64,000 nucleotides of DNA, from positions 62,001 through 126,000 of the forward strand of contig CAYJDG010000001.1 of NCBI GenBank assembly GCA_964368875.1, read 5' to 3'. The DNA comes from CAYJDG01 sp964368875. Lineage in GTDB: Bacteria; Pseudomonadota; Alphaproteobacteria; Micavibrionales; Micavibrionaceae. How positions within the stretch are numbered: the stretch's first letter is position 1; every line of letters starts with the position of its first letter. Positions 48,517-57,030 of the stretch are shown here, piece after piece. The notes beneath the pieces are model-generated. The model ran no database searches and was not told the DNA's origin. It saw nothing but the letters and a program-made list of their open reading frames with translations. Made by a program: the position numbers and the translations under genes.

Positions 48517-49959
48517 CTAAGGGCGGGATTGAGGTTTATCCAGAAACACTGAATTTTTATCCTGCGTATAGATCGGGCGCGTCTGTTCGTCTGCGGGATC
48601 GCCTTTGCGATAGAGATACAGCGCATTGGTGCGAGAATTCAGATCGCGGTCCCACGCATTGACCGGGCCGACCAATTGGCGCGTCAGGTGTGGGAAAACA
48701 GCGTGCAGAGTATTGTCGAGATTTCGGCTGAGCGGATCGATAAAGGCCGGGGTGACGATGAAGTTGATCACGATCATGCCATCGGGCTTGATGTGGTCTT
48801 TCAGGGATTGGAAGAATTCGCGCGTCACGAGATCCTCGGGCAGGGTGATGTCGCCATTAAACACATCGAGGAAAATCAAATCATAGTCGTGAGAGTTACC
48901 CAGCAGGTGGCCTTGAATGGCGACCGGGACGAAAGTTTTATTTTTGCCAAGTGGGACTTTGAGAAATTCGCGCACCGCAACTTTTTCCAGCGCAGGATCA
49001 ATATCGACATAGGTGTAAATATTACGCTCATCATAAAGGCCAAAGCTAAAGCCGCCAGCGCCGATGACGAGAATATCCTTGGGCGGTAGCGCCTTGTCCT
49101 GCAGCGGGGTAATGGTCATGGCTTCGGCGGCTTCGATATAGGGATGCCGCTTGCCGTTGGCGTAGAGAGCCGATGAATCCGTATTGTTCTGCAGGAAATG
49201 AACCGAGCCATCGTCATGCGTGGTCACGGCGATGGTGTTGTATTGGTTTGTCGAGACGATGCCGAGGCTGCGCAGGGCGGCATCGGAGTTCAGCAGCAGA
49301 CTGAGTGCGACCAGCAGGCTCAGAATGACTCCCGCTTTCCTTTTCCGTGAGCCGCCCAGCAGCACCGCGCAGAGCGCGAGTAAAGCGAGCATGATGGTGA
49401 CCGTATGATTGACACCCAAGACGCTCATCAGCACGAGGGTGGTCAGGGTGGCACCGAGGAAAGAGCCGAGCGTCGAGATCGCCAGCATGCGCCCGGTGAG
49501 CTGCGAGAGGCGGTCTTTGGAAAAATAATTGCTGAGCAATGGTACAGTTTGGCCAAGTAGGTACACCGGTGTGACGAGAAAGGTGAGTGCGTAGAGCGCG
49601 ACCAGAATCAGACGGTGGTAAATTCCTGCCCCGACCAGAGCGACGAAATAGAGCGCGATGGTCCAAGTCGAGAGGCCAAGAAGGAGAATCAGGCCCGCAA
49701 TCCAGAGATTACGCAAAATACGGGTGCGCACGCTGCCCGTGCGAAGAAACTGCCCGCCCGCATGATAGCCAGCCGCAAGGGGCATTAAGACGGCGGCGAT
49801 TATGATGGCGACCGTATCTGTGCCGCTGCCGACATAGGGCACAGTCTGGCGAATGGCCAGCAATTCAGCGGCCAATACGCAATAACCTTCGAGCAAAATC
49901 AGGGAGTAAAGCAGGGACGTAGGAGCGACTTTCATGAGTGGAGTGTAAATGATTTTCAT
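48517..49959 (-). CDS. Spermidine-synthase-like protein with membrane N-terminal half
   Basis: I use the ATG at 49959 (480 residues); the ATG at 49935 is equally possible, and neither has a clear ribosome site. The open frame runs further to 50145 but overlaps the ATP synthase leader. The N-terminal half has several membrane helices (LEGYCVLAAELLAIRQTVPYVGSG onward). The C-terminal half is a Rossmann methyltransferase-type domain of the spermidine synthase superfamily: ILVIGAGGFSFGLYD, YVDIDPALEKV, DYDLIFLDVFNGD and GMIVINFIV. Such fused membrane proteins are widespread, and it is not known whether they make polyamines. Confidence 0.8.
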   Translation of the reverse strand: MKIIYTPLMKVAPTSLLYSLILLEGYCVLAAELLAIRQTVPYVGSGTDTVAIIIAAVLMPLAAGYHAGGQFLRTGSVRTRILRNLWIAGLILLLGLSTWTIALYFVALVGAGIYHRLILVALYALTFLVTPVYLLGQTVPLLSNYFSKDRLSQLTGRMLAISTLGSFLGATLTTLVLMSVLGVNHTVTIMLALLALCAVLLGGSRKRKAGVILSLLVALSLLLNSDAALRSLGIVSTNQYNTIAVTTHDDGSVHFLQNNTDSSALYANGKRHPYIEAAEAMTITPLQDKALPPKDILVIGAGGFSFGLYDERNIYTYVDIDPALEKVAVREFLKVPLGKNKTFVPVAIQGHLLGNSHDYDLIFLDVFNGDITLPEDLVTREFFQSLKDHIKPDGMIVINFIVTPAFIDPLSRNLDNTLHAVFPHLTRQLVGPVNAWDRDLNSRTNALYLYRKGDPADEQTRPIYTQDKNSVFLDKPQSRP

Positions 49960-50006
49960 AGGCAGGGTGAGGGGGTACGAAAAACACACAAAAAAGCCTT
50001 TAAAAA

Positions 50007-50060
50007 CAGGGGTTTTTTTCCTGTAAAAAACTCCCCGGAATCGCTTGCGGTCCGGGTTTT
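50007..50060 (+). promoter_or_regulatory. Two adjacent hairpins in the leader of atpH
   Basis: ACAGG and CCTGT (about 50006-50024) form a small stem. CCCGGA (50034-50039) pairs with TCCGGG (50051-50056), with an inner CGC-GCG stem, and is followed by TTTT. They are about 60 bases before the atpH GTG, with no plus-strand gene directly upstream except TraX, which ends 1.5 kb earlier. The second hairpin has terminator form and might work as an attenuator, but this is not shown. Confidence 0.4.
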
Positions 50061-50120
50061 CGTGTGCTACCAAGCGCCATCTGAAAGTACCTAAAAGGTT
50101 AACCGGAAAGGGCCCAAGCA

Positions 50121-50738
50121 GTGGCAAAAACATCCACGGCCGCAAACGTTATAGCTAACCGCTATGCGACCGCGCTGATTGAAACAGCCGACCAGGCTAA
50201 GGTCCTTGATTCCGTTGAAAAAGATATGGCCGCATTGTCGACAATGCTGGCGCAGTCGGAAGATCTCTCCAATCTTATTGCCAGCCCAGTTTTCAGCCGT
50301 GAGCAGCAGCAGGGCGCCGTTGCCGCACTTGGCACTCAGGCCGGGTTCAACCGCCTGACTCTGAACTTCCTTGGTGTCCTGACCCAGAATCGCCGCCTTT
50401 ATTCTCTGAATGCCATTATCAAGGCCTTCCGTGCCGAGCTGTCCAAACGCCGCGGTGAAGTCACCGCCGTCGTTCGTTCGGCCTTCCCGCTCACGCCTGA
50501 TCAAGAAGTCGCACTGCGCAATTCGCTGACCCGTTCGGTTGGTGCCAATGTGCAGCTTGATGTCAGCCTTGACCGTGAACTGCTCGGCGGCATGATCGTT
50601 ACCGTCGGCTCACGCATGATCGATGACTCGGTCAAAGGTAAGCTTGCCCGCCTGAAGCAGGCGATGCAGTCCACCAGCAATACTCAATCCCTTGCCAATC
50701 AAAACACTCCACCCAATTCCCAAAAAGAGGTCGTATAA
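50121..50738 (+). CDS. atpH: ATP synthase F1 delta subunit
   Basis: The 205-residue protein links F1 to the peripheral stalk. It has IANRYATALIETADQAKVLD near the N-terminus, NFLGVLTQNRRLYSLNAIIKAF in the middle, and the C-terminal ELLGGMIVTVGSRMIDDSVKGKL motif of the delta/OSCP family. The start is GTG (50121), weakly preceded by GGAAAGGG. Spacing to atpA is 3 bases. Confidence 0.94.
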   Translation: MAKTSTAANVIANRYATALIETADQAKVLDSVEKDMAALSTMLAQSEDLSNLIASPVFSREQQQGAVAALGTQAGFNRLTLNFLGVLTQNRRLYSLNAIIKAFRAELSKRRGEVTAVVRSAFPLTPDQEVALRNSLTRSVGANVQLDVSLDRELLGGMIVTVGSRMIDDSVKGKLARLKQAMQSTSNTQSLANQNTPPNSQKEVV

Positions 50739-50741
50739 ATC

Positions 50742-52286
50742 ATGGAAATCCGTGCAGCAGAAATCTCCGACATCCTGAAAAAGCAGATTGCTGATTTCGG
50801 CAATCAGGCCAGCGTCGCTGAAGTCGGTCAGGTTCTCTCCGTCGGTGACGGCGTGGCCCGTATCTACGGTCTCGACCAGTGCCGCGCAGGCGAGATGGTT
50901 GAATTCCCGGGCGGCATCAAAGGAATGGCGCTGAACCTCGAAACCGACAACGTCGGTGTGGTTATTTTCGGTGACGACCGCTCGATCAAAGAAGGCGATA
51001 TCGTTAAACGTACCGGTGAGATCGTTCAGGTGCCAGTAGGCCGTGAACTGCTCGGCCGCGTTGTCGATGCACTCGGCAACCCAATCGATGGCAAAGGTCC
51101 GCTGAAGGCAACCAAGTTCTCGCGCGTTGAAGTTAAAGCGCCAGGTATTATTCCGCGTAAATCGGTGCATGAGCCGATGCAGACCGGCCTCAAGGCGATT
51201 GACGCCTTGGTTCCGGTTGGCCGTGGCCAGCGTGAGCTGATCATCGGTGACCGTCAGACCGGCAAGACCGCCGTTGCGATGGACGCTATCATCAACCAGA
51301 AATACGTGAACAAATCCCCGAACGCGAAAGAGCACATGTATTGTGTTTATGTTGCGATCGGCCAGAAGCGTTCGACCGTTGTCAAACTCGTCAAAGAACT
51401 CGAAGAAGCCGGCGCGCTGGAATATTCGATCATCGTTGCCGCAACCGCGTCGGACCCAGCTCCTATGCAGTTCCTCGCACCTTACACCGGTGCCGCGATG
51501 GGCGAATTCTTCCGCGACAACGGCCAGCACTCGCTGATCATTTATGATGATCTGTCCAAACAAGCCGTCGCCTACCGTCAGATGTCCCTGCTGCTGCGCC
51601 GTCCACCGGGCCGCGAAGCGTATCCGGGCGACGTGTTCTACATTCACTCGCGTCTGCTTGAGCGCGCTGCCAAACTGAACGACGATCTCGGTGCAGGTTC
51701 GATGACCGCGCTGCCGATCATCGAAACACAGGCCGGTGACGTGTCCGCTTATATTCCGACGAACGTGATTTCGATCACTGACGGTCAGATCTTCCTTGAA
51801 ACCGGCCTCTTCTATAAAGGCATCCGCCCGGCGATTAACGTCGGTCTGTCGGTATCACGCGTTGGGTCTGCGGCGCAGATCAAAGCGATGAAACAGGTTG
51901 CCGGTAAGATCAAACTTGAACTCGCCCAGTACCGCGAGATGGAAGCGTTCGCTCAGTTCGCGTCCGACCTCGATGCTTCGACCCAAAAACTTCTGGCCCG
52001 TGGCGCACGCCTGACCCAGCTGCTGAAACAGCCGCAATACTCGCCGCTGACCATCGAAGAGCAGGTCGTCGTGATTTACGCCGGTACCCGTGGTTTCCTC
52101 GATACCGTTGCCGTGGGCAAGGTCAGCGACTACGAAGCCAAGATGCTCGCAGAACTGCGTGGCCGCGGCGCGTCGATGCTTGAGACATTGAAATCCAAAA
52201 AGGCGCTTGATGATGCTCTGGAGACAGAACTCAACACGTTCCTCAAGGATTTCACCACCAGCTTTACCGGACAAATGGCTGCCTAA
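50742..52286 (+). CDS. atpA: ATP synthase F1 alpha subunit
   Basis: The 514-residue non-catalytic nucleotide-binding subunit has the Walker A GDRQTGKT (169-176), IIYDDLSKQAVAYRQMSLLLRRPPGREAYPGD with the alpha-type signature and SRLLERAAK, and a C-terminal helical domain. Length is normal. It follows atpH and precedes atpG in the usual alphaproteobacterial F1 order. Confidence 0.97.
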   Translation: MEIRAAEISDILKKQIADFGNQASVAEVGQVLSVGDGVARIYGLDQCRAGEMVEFPGGIKGMALNLETDNVGVVIFGDDRSIKEGDIVKRTGEIVQVPVGRELLGRVVDALGNPIDGKGPLKATKFSRVEVKAPGIIPRKSVHEPMQTGLKAIDALVPVGRGQRELIIGDRQTGKTAVAMDAIINQKYVNKSPNAKEHMYCVYVAIGQKRSTVVKLVKELEEAGALEYSIIVAATASDPAPMQFLAPYTGAAMGEFFRDNGQHSLIIYDDLSKQAVAYRQMSLLLRRPPGREAYPGDVFYIHSRLLERAAKLNDDLGAGSMTALPIIETQAGDVSAYIPTNVISITDGQIFLETGLFYKGIRPAINVGLSVSRVGSAAQIKAMKQVAGKIKLELAQYREMEAFAQFASDLDASTQKLLARGARLTQLLKQPQYSPLTIEEQVVVIYAGTRGFLDTVAVGKVSDYEAKMLAELRGRGASMLETLKSKKALDDALETELNTFLKDFTTSFTGQMAA

Positions 52287-52305
52287 GAAAAGAAACGGTC
52301 AGTAG

Positions 52306-53211
52306 ATGCCTAGCTTAAAAGACTACCGCAACCGCATTGCGTCGGTTAAGTCGACACGGAAGATCACCTCCGCCATGAAAATGGTGGCGGCTTCCAAGCT
52401 CAAGCGTGCTCAGGAACAGGCGCAGGCCTCACAACCTTACGCGCAAGCGATGTCCGAAATGCTCTCGCGTGTTGCGGCGAGCGTGCAGGGCGGGTCGGGT
52501 CCCAAGCTTCTGGTCGGCACTGGCGCAGAGCAAAAGCATTTGTTCGTTGTCGTGACTTCAGATCGTGGTCTGGCAGGGGGCTTTAACGCCAACCTGATCC
52601 GTTTCGCGCGCACTGAAATCCGCCGTCTGATCAAAGAAGGCAAGGACGTGAAAGTCCTAACCATCGGTCGCAAATCACGCGACAGCCTGAAGCGCGATTA
52701 CGCTGCCAACATCATCGAGAGCTTCACTGGTCTTGGTGGCAAAGACAAACTGAAATTCTCGGATGCATCTGCAATTTCCGATGTCATCATGCGCGAATTT
52801 ACAGCTGGAAACTTCGACGTTTGTACGCTCGTCTATAACCAGTTCCTGTCAGTTCTGACGCAGCAGCCAAAAGCGCATCAGCTGATTCCATTTACACTGG
52901 CGACTTCGCCATCCGCTAACGAAAACGCTAAAATCGCTGAGCCGACGAAAGTTTCGGCTCCGTATTCTTTCGAGCCTGAAGAAGATGTCATCCTCGCGCA
53001 ATTGCTGCCGAAAAACCTGAGCGTACAGATTTTCCGTGCGCTGCTTGATTCCGCGGCCGGTGAGCACGCCGCGCGTATGACCGCGATGGATGCCGCGACC
53101 CGCAACGCTGGCGACATGATCAAGAACCTTTCGCTGCAATACAACCGCGCGCGTCAGGCTTTCATTACCAAAGAGCTGATCGAGATTATTTCGGGAGCCG
53201 AAGCGGTCTAG
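52306..53211 (+). CDS. atpG: ATP synthase F1 gamma subunit
   Basis: The 301-residue central stalk subunit has the N-terminal coiled-coil IASVKSTRKITSAMKMVAASKLKRA region, VTSDRGLAGGFN, and the C-terminal coiled-coil AARMTAMDAATRNAGDMI with QYNRARQAFITKELIEI. Its stop is followed after 2 bases by the PAP2 phosphatase gene rather than by atpD. Confidence 0.96.
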   Translation: MPSLKDYRNRIASVKSTRKITSAMKMVAASKLKRAQEQAQASQPYAQAMSEMLSRVAASVQGGSGPKLLVGTGAEQKHLFVVVTSDRGLAGGFNANLIRFARTEIRRLIKEGKDVKVLTIGRKSRDSLKRDYAANIIESFTGLGGKDKLKFSDASAISDVIMREFTAGNFDVCTLVYNQFLSVLTQQPKAHQLIPFTLATSPSANENAKIAEPTKVSAPYSFEPEEDVILAQLLPKNLSVQIFRALLDSAAGEHAARMTAMDAATRNAGDMIKNLSLQYNRARQAFITKELIEIISGAEAV

Positions 53212-53213
53212 GA

Positions 53214-53966
53214 ATGAAAAAGTATTTTGTCTCAACGATGCTCTGCCTTCTGGCTGTTTACGGCGCGGTTAGTTATGCGTCCGCCGAAGTGCCAGCGGGC
53301 AAGCTCAGCGAGATTACTTTTAAAGATTCTGATTGGGACCCGGTTTATCTGATCACCCGTGAGAAGCAGCCGATTTATCTCAAACAACTCGACTTCCAAC
53401 TGCCGCCGTTCCCGGCCAATGACAGCGCCGAGACCCGGGCTGAGCTCGATACTTTGCTGGATATGCAAAAAAATCAGCGCACACCGGAAACTGTCGCGCA
53501 GATCAAAAAAGAAAATAAGGGTGCTCCGGTGTATGCGTTTGCGCAGGCTGGACTGCTTGATCTCGAAACCCATCCTAAGACCGTCGCCCTGCTGGGTGCG
53601 ATCGATCGTGACATCATTTTTTATCTGATGCGCGAAAAGACTAAATATCACCGCGCGCGCCCGACCATGCTGGAGCCTGCGCTGATCCCGGTCGTTCCGG
53701 TCCCAGGTCACCCGGCTTATCCATCAGCCCACTCCGCTGAAACATATGCTGCTGCTTATGCGCTGGCTGCGTTTGATCCAGCGCGGGAAAAAGAATACGT
53801 CAAGCTTGCTGGTGAGATTGCCGTGCGCCGCGAAATCGGTGGCCTGCATTATCCAAGCGACACCACATCAGGAGCCGATCTCGCACAGGCTTTTTACAAA
53901 GAGTTCATCAAGGTTCCGGAAGCACAGAAATTGCTGACCGAAGCTCAACAAGAATACAAGCACTAA
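53214..53966 (+). CDS. Exported PAP2-superfamily acid phosphatase inside the atp operon
   Basis: The 250-residue protein has a signal peptide (1-24, ending YASA) and the three motifs of class A non-specific acid phosphatases: KTKYHRARPT (Lys144, Arg149), PGHPAYPSAHSAET (PSAH at 170-173) and RREIGGLHYPSDTTSG (Arg206, His212, Asp216). It should remove phosphate from organic phosphoesters in the periplasm. It begins 2 bases after the atpG stop and ends 28 bases before atpD, so it is probably transcribed with the ATP synthase genes. Confidence 0.9.
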   Translation: MKKYFVSTMLCLLAVYGAVSYASAEVPAGKLSEITFKDSDWDPVYLITREKQPIYLKQLDFQLPPFPANDSAETRAELDTLLDMQKNQRTPETVAQIKKENKGAPVYAFAQAGLLDLETHPKTVALLGAIDRDIIFYLMREKTKYHRARPTMLEPALIPVVPVPGHPAYPSAHSAETYAAAYALAAFDPAREKEYVKLAGEIAVRREIGGLHYPSDTTSGADLAQAFYKEFIKVPEAQKLLTEAQQEYKH

Positions 53967-53994
53967 CCAGAGTTAAGAGAAGAAGGTAGAAATC

Positions 53995-55422
53995 ATGGCA
54001 AATAAATCAGGTATGATCGTTCAGGTTCTCGGCGCCGTTATCGACGTCCAGTTTCCAGACGGCAACGTTCCAGCAATTCTCAACGCGCTGACGACAAAGA
54101 ACGAGGGCAAAGAACTCGTCCTTGAAGTCGCCCAGCACCTTGGCGAAAACATCGTCCGCTGTATCGCGATGGACTCGACCGACGGTCTGGTTCGTGGTGC
54201 TCCTGTTGAAGACACCGGTGACGCGATCCTCGTCCCGGTTGGCCCTGAAGTTCTTGGCCGTATCATCGACGTCATCGGCAACCCGATCGACGAGCGCGGC
54301 CCGGTCACGACCAAGTCCAAAGCCCCGATCCACCGTTCTGCCCCGGCCTTCGCCGATCAGGCAACTGAAACGGAACAGCTGATCACCGGGATTAAAGTTA
54401 TCGATCTGCTCTGCCCTTACGCCAAAGGCGGTAAAATCGGTCTGTTCGGTGGTGCCGGTGTCGGTAAGACCGTTACCATTCAGGAACTCATCAACAACAT
54501 CGCCAAAGGTCACGGCGGTGTGTCGGTATTCGCCGGTGTCGGCGAGCGGACCCGTGAAGGGAACGATCTGTACCACGAAATGATCGACGCAGGCGTTATC
54601 GTTCCAGGCGATGCGGCCAAATCAAAATGCGCCCTGATCTACGGACAAATGAACGAGCCACCGGGTGCCCGTGCCCGTGTCGCGCTGACCGGTCTGACCA
54701 TGGCGGAATATTTCCGTGATGAGCAAGGCCAGGACGTTCTGTTCTTCATGGATAACGTGTTCCGCTTTACCCAAGCCGGTGCCGAAGTGTCCGCTCTCCT
54801 TGGTCGTATCCCGTCTGCTGTGGGTTACCAGCCAACGCTCGCGACCGATATGGGCGCGCTGCAGGAACGCATTACCTCGACCAACAAAGGTTCGATCACT
54901 TCGGTTCAGGCCGTTTACGTTCCTGCCGATGACTTGACCGACCCTGCCCCTGCAACCACTTTCGCCCACCTTGATGCGACGACCGTTCTGTCCCGTCAGA
55001 TCGCCGAACTGGGAATTTATCCAGCCGTTGATCCGCTCGACTCGACTTCCCGTATTCTCGATCCCCGGGTTGTTGGTGAAGAGCACTACAAGTGCGCTAC
55101 AGACGTTCAGAAAACTCTGCAAACTTACAAAGCCCTGCAGGACATCATCGCCATTCTCGGCATGGACGAACTCTCGGAAGAAGACAAACTGGTCGTGTCC
55201 CGCGCACGGAAAATCCAGCGTTTCCTCTCCCAGCCGTTCCACGTTGCCGAAGTGTTCACCGGTACGCCGGGCGTGTTCGCGTCGCTCGCAGAAACCATCA
55301 AAGGTTTCCGCATGATCGTCGACGGCGAACTCGACCACCTGCCGGAAAGCGCGTTCTACATGGTCGGTAATATCGATCAGGCGATCGAGAAGGCCAAGAA
55401 AATGGCTGCTGAGGCTGCATAA
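53995..55422 (+). CDS. atpD: ATP synthase F1 beta subunit
   Basis: The 475-residue catalytic subunit has Walker A GGAGVGKT (152-159), the arginine- and GER-motif VGERTREGNDLYHEM, FFMDNVFRFTQAGAEVSALLGR, and ADDLTDPAPATTFAHLDATTVLSR. The length is normal. AGAAGGT stands before the ATG. The stop overlaps the start of a small gene by one base (TAATG). Confidence 0.97.
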   Translation: MANKSGMIVQVLGAVIDVQFPDGNVPAILNALTTKNEGKELVLEVAQHLGENIVRCIAMDSTDGLVRGAPVEDTGDAILVPVGPEVLGRIIDVIGNPIDERGPVTTKSKAPIHRSAPAFADQATETEQLITGIKVIDLLCPYAKGGKIGLFGGAGVGKTVTIQELINNIAKGHGGVSVFAGVGERTREGNDLYHEMIDAGVIVPGDAAKSKCALIYGQMNEPPGARARVALTGLTMAEYFRDEQGQDVLFFMDNVFRFTQAGAEVSALLGRIPSAVGYQPTLATDMGALQERITSTNKGSITSVQAVYVPADDLTDPAPATTFAHLDATTVLSRQIAELGIYPAVDPLDSTSRILDPRVVGEEHYKCATDVQKTLQTYKALQDIIAILGMDELSEEDKLVVSRARKIQRFLSQPFHVAEVFTGTPGVFASLAETIKGFRMIVDGELDHLPESAFYMVGNIDQAIEKAKKMAAEAA

Positions 55423-55622
55423 TGAAAACTCCACTGCAATGTCTGGCCAGAGGATGGGCGAAGGTTTCAGAAACCCTGCAAACGGGTCAGGACAATCGCA
55501 GGCGTTTTTATGAATCTCTGACACCTGAACAGGACCGGGCCTATCAGCAATGGTTGTCCGATCAAGTTCAGGCCCGCGCTTCATTGCCGCTGTCGAATTA
55601 TTTGAACAGCAGCGTTAAGTAG
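55422..55622 (+). CDS. Small protein of unknown function between atpD and atpC
   Basis: The 66-residue protein starts at the ATG overlapping the atpD stop and is probably translated by coupling. It is polar and helical (ARGWAKVSETLQ, YESLTPEQDRAYQQWLSDQ), without membrane or export segment. The coding look and tight spacing support a real gene. I do not recognise it. Confidence 0.6.
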   Translation: MKTPLQCLARGWAKVSETLQTGQDNRRRFYESLTPEQDRAYQQWLSDQVQARASLPLSNYLNSSVK

Positions 55623-55633
55623 CGAGGACAAAA

Positions 55634-55975
55634 ATGTCATCTGCAAAGAGCAAGAAAAAGCTATATGCCGTTATTCTTGCCTTTGTAGTTTTCAGCGGTG
55701 TGGCCTTAGCTGCCACCAACGACACCGTGCAGGTCAAAGCCAAATTCGGCAAAGAGTGCAAGGTGACTGATCGCTGTGATGATATTATGTTTGTTGATTG
55801 CGGTGCTGCCCATGATGGACCTGCGTACTATGTCGGTCCCGGTCTTGAGGTACTTGAGAAAAGTGGCGGCTATTGCATGATGGGTAACTGTAAGGTGCCA
55901 CGTGCGTGGCTTGAATGTAAGAAGATTGATACGACTGAAAAAGATACGTCCCCTGTTGAGGAAAACGCAAAATGA
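55634..55975 (+). CDS. Small exported cysteine-rich protein between atpD and atpC
   Basis: The 113-residue protein has a signal peptide (1-27, LYAVILAFVVFSGVALA) and a mature part with six cysteines (KECKVTDRCDD, VDCGAAHDG, GGYCMMGNCKVPRAWLECK), probably joined as disulfides in the periplasm. The tail is acidic. It overlaps the start of atpC by 4 bases. No relation to ATP synthase is visible, and I do not know a family. Confidence 0.65.
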   Translation: MSSAKSKKKLYAVILAFVVFSGVALAATNDTVQVKAKFGKECKVTDRCDDIMFVDCGAAHDGPAYYVGPGLEVLEKSGGYCMMGNCKVPRAWLECKKIDTTEKDTSPVEENAK

Positions 55976-56388
55976 CTGTACCCGCCGAGAAATTTAACTT
56001 TGAACTCGTCTCTCCCGACCGGAAAGTGATTTCCGAAGCGGCGTGGCAGGTAACGATCCCTGGTCAAGAAGGCGATGTCGGTGTCCGCGCCGGTCACATG
56101 GCGCTGGTCATGACGGTTCGCCCGGGTGTGGTCGAAGTCATTCGTGAACGCGGCGGCGCAGTCGAGAAACTTTTCATCGCAGGCGGTTTTGCGGATATTG
56201 CGCAAGCGCATTGCACGCTGCTGGCTGAAGAGGCCATTCCGCTTGAAGCCATTAAGGCAGACAAATTAGAGCAGGATCTGAAAAACCTTGAGGACGATCT
56301 TGCTATGGCCGAAACCGATGCCGATAAAATGCGCATCGAGAATCGTCAGGTACTGCTGAAGTCGATGCTCAAGGCCATTCAGGCCTAA
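55972..56388 (+). CDS. atpC: ATP synthase F1 epsilon subunit
   Basis: The 138-residue subunit has the N-terminal beta-sandwich (FNFELVSPDRKVISEAAWQVTIPGQEGDVGV region, VRAGHMALV) and a C-terminal helical hairpin with repeated Glu and Lys. It inhibits wasteful ATP hydrolysis. It ends the operon, and a strong terminator follows. Confidence 0.95.
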   Translation: MTVPAEKFNFELVSPDRKVISEAAWQVTIPGQEGDVGVRAGHMALVMTVRPGVVEVIRERGGAVEKLFIAGGFADIAQAHCTLLAEEAIPLEAIKADKLEQDLKNLEDDLAMAETDADKMRIENRQVLLKSMLKAIQA

Positions 56389-56404
56389 TCCATTGAAGTT
56401 TCAC

Positions 56405-56434
56405 AAAAAGCCCGGTTTTAGCCGGGCTTTTTTT
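56405..56434 (+). terminator. Rho-independent terminator of the atp operon
   Basis: AAAGCCCGG (56407-56415) pairs with CCGGGCTTT (56422-56430) around a 6-base loop. TTTTTTT follows. It lies 18 bases after the atpC stop. Confidence 0.92.
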
Positions 56435-56505
56435 ATCTCTGTGGGCTATATATGTTGACATAATGAACATATATAATAAAAATATGCTCTTAAAGGGTGA
56501 ATGCG

Positions 56506-57030
56506 TTGAAGTTGTTGCGTTTAGATAAGCTGTTTTCTGAACAAGCTGTGGGCCTTGCCCACCGGCCCGCTGTCGGGTTTTGGAAGATCGCAAAAATCAC
56601 CAACACTGAAGGTATTGATCGGTACGACATGACCACGGTCGCCGATCTTGAGTTGCGTGCCTGCCCACGCGGTGAGTTGCTGAAAGAAATATGCCGTACC
56701 ATCAATGATGATCTTGAAGAAATGAATCTTGAGCTCGATGCTGATGCCTATCAATCACGTGTCGCCTCCGAAGGCGGTATGGAATGGACGATGGGTGTCG
56801 ATGACGCGGATGAATTCAGACAACCCGTCTTCATGAGCCCATATATGAATTTTGGTTCTGAAACCACAACCGCCTATTTTTTGATTACGCCGTTTGGTGA
56901 AACGTATAAGATTTTTTCCATGCGCAACTTAGCTGACTGTGTGTCCGAGCAAGTTGAAATGCAGGTTCGGCAGGCGTTGAAAAAGCGCTATCCCGAGGTT
57001 CTGCCACGAGAAAAAGGGTTTGGCTTTTAA
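56506..57030 (+). CDS. Uncharacterised soluble protein
   Basis: I prefer the TTG at 56506 (174 residues) because AAAGGGTGA stands 5-8 bases before it; the GTG at 56497 overlaps that site. The protein has no export signal. Its middle (MTTVADLELRACPRGELLKEIC) and C-terminal (VSEQVEMQVRQALKKRYPEVLP) parts look helical, while the centre is a beta-rich domain (PVFMSPYMNFGSETTTAYFLIT). I do not recognise it. It ends against pabC with 4 bases of overlap. Confidence 0.6.
   Translation: MKLLRLDKLFSEQAVGLAHRPAVGFWKIAKITNTEGIDRYDMTTVADLELRACPRGELLKEICRTINDDLEEMNLELDADAYQSRVASEGGMEWTMGVDDADEFRQPVFMSPYMNFGSETTTAYFLITPFGETYKIFSMRNLADCVSEQVEMQVRQALKKRYPEVLPREKGFGF

Noticed and set aside
50610..51647. Minus-strand open frame (345 codons) opposite atpA
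   Set aside because: Shadow of atpA codon use with no recognisable domain.
54622..55584. Minus-strand open frame (320 codons) opposite atpD
   Set aside because: Shadow of atpD; no motif or ribosome site.
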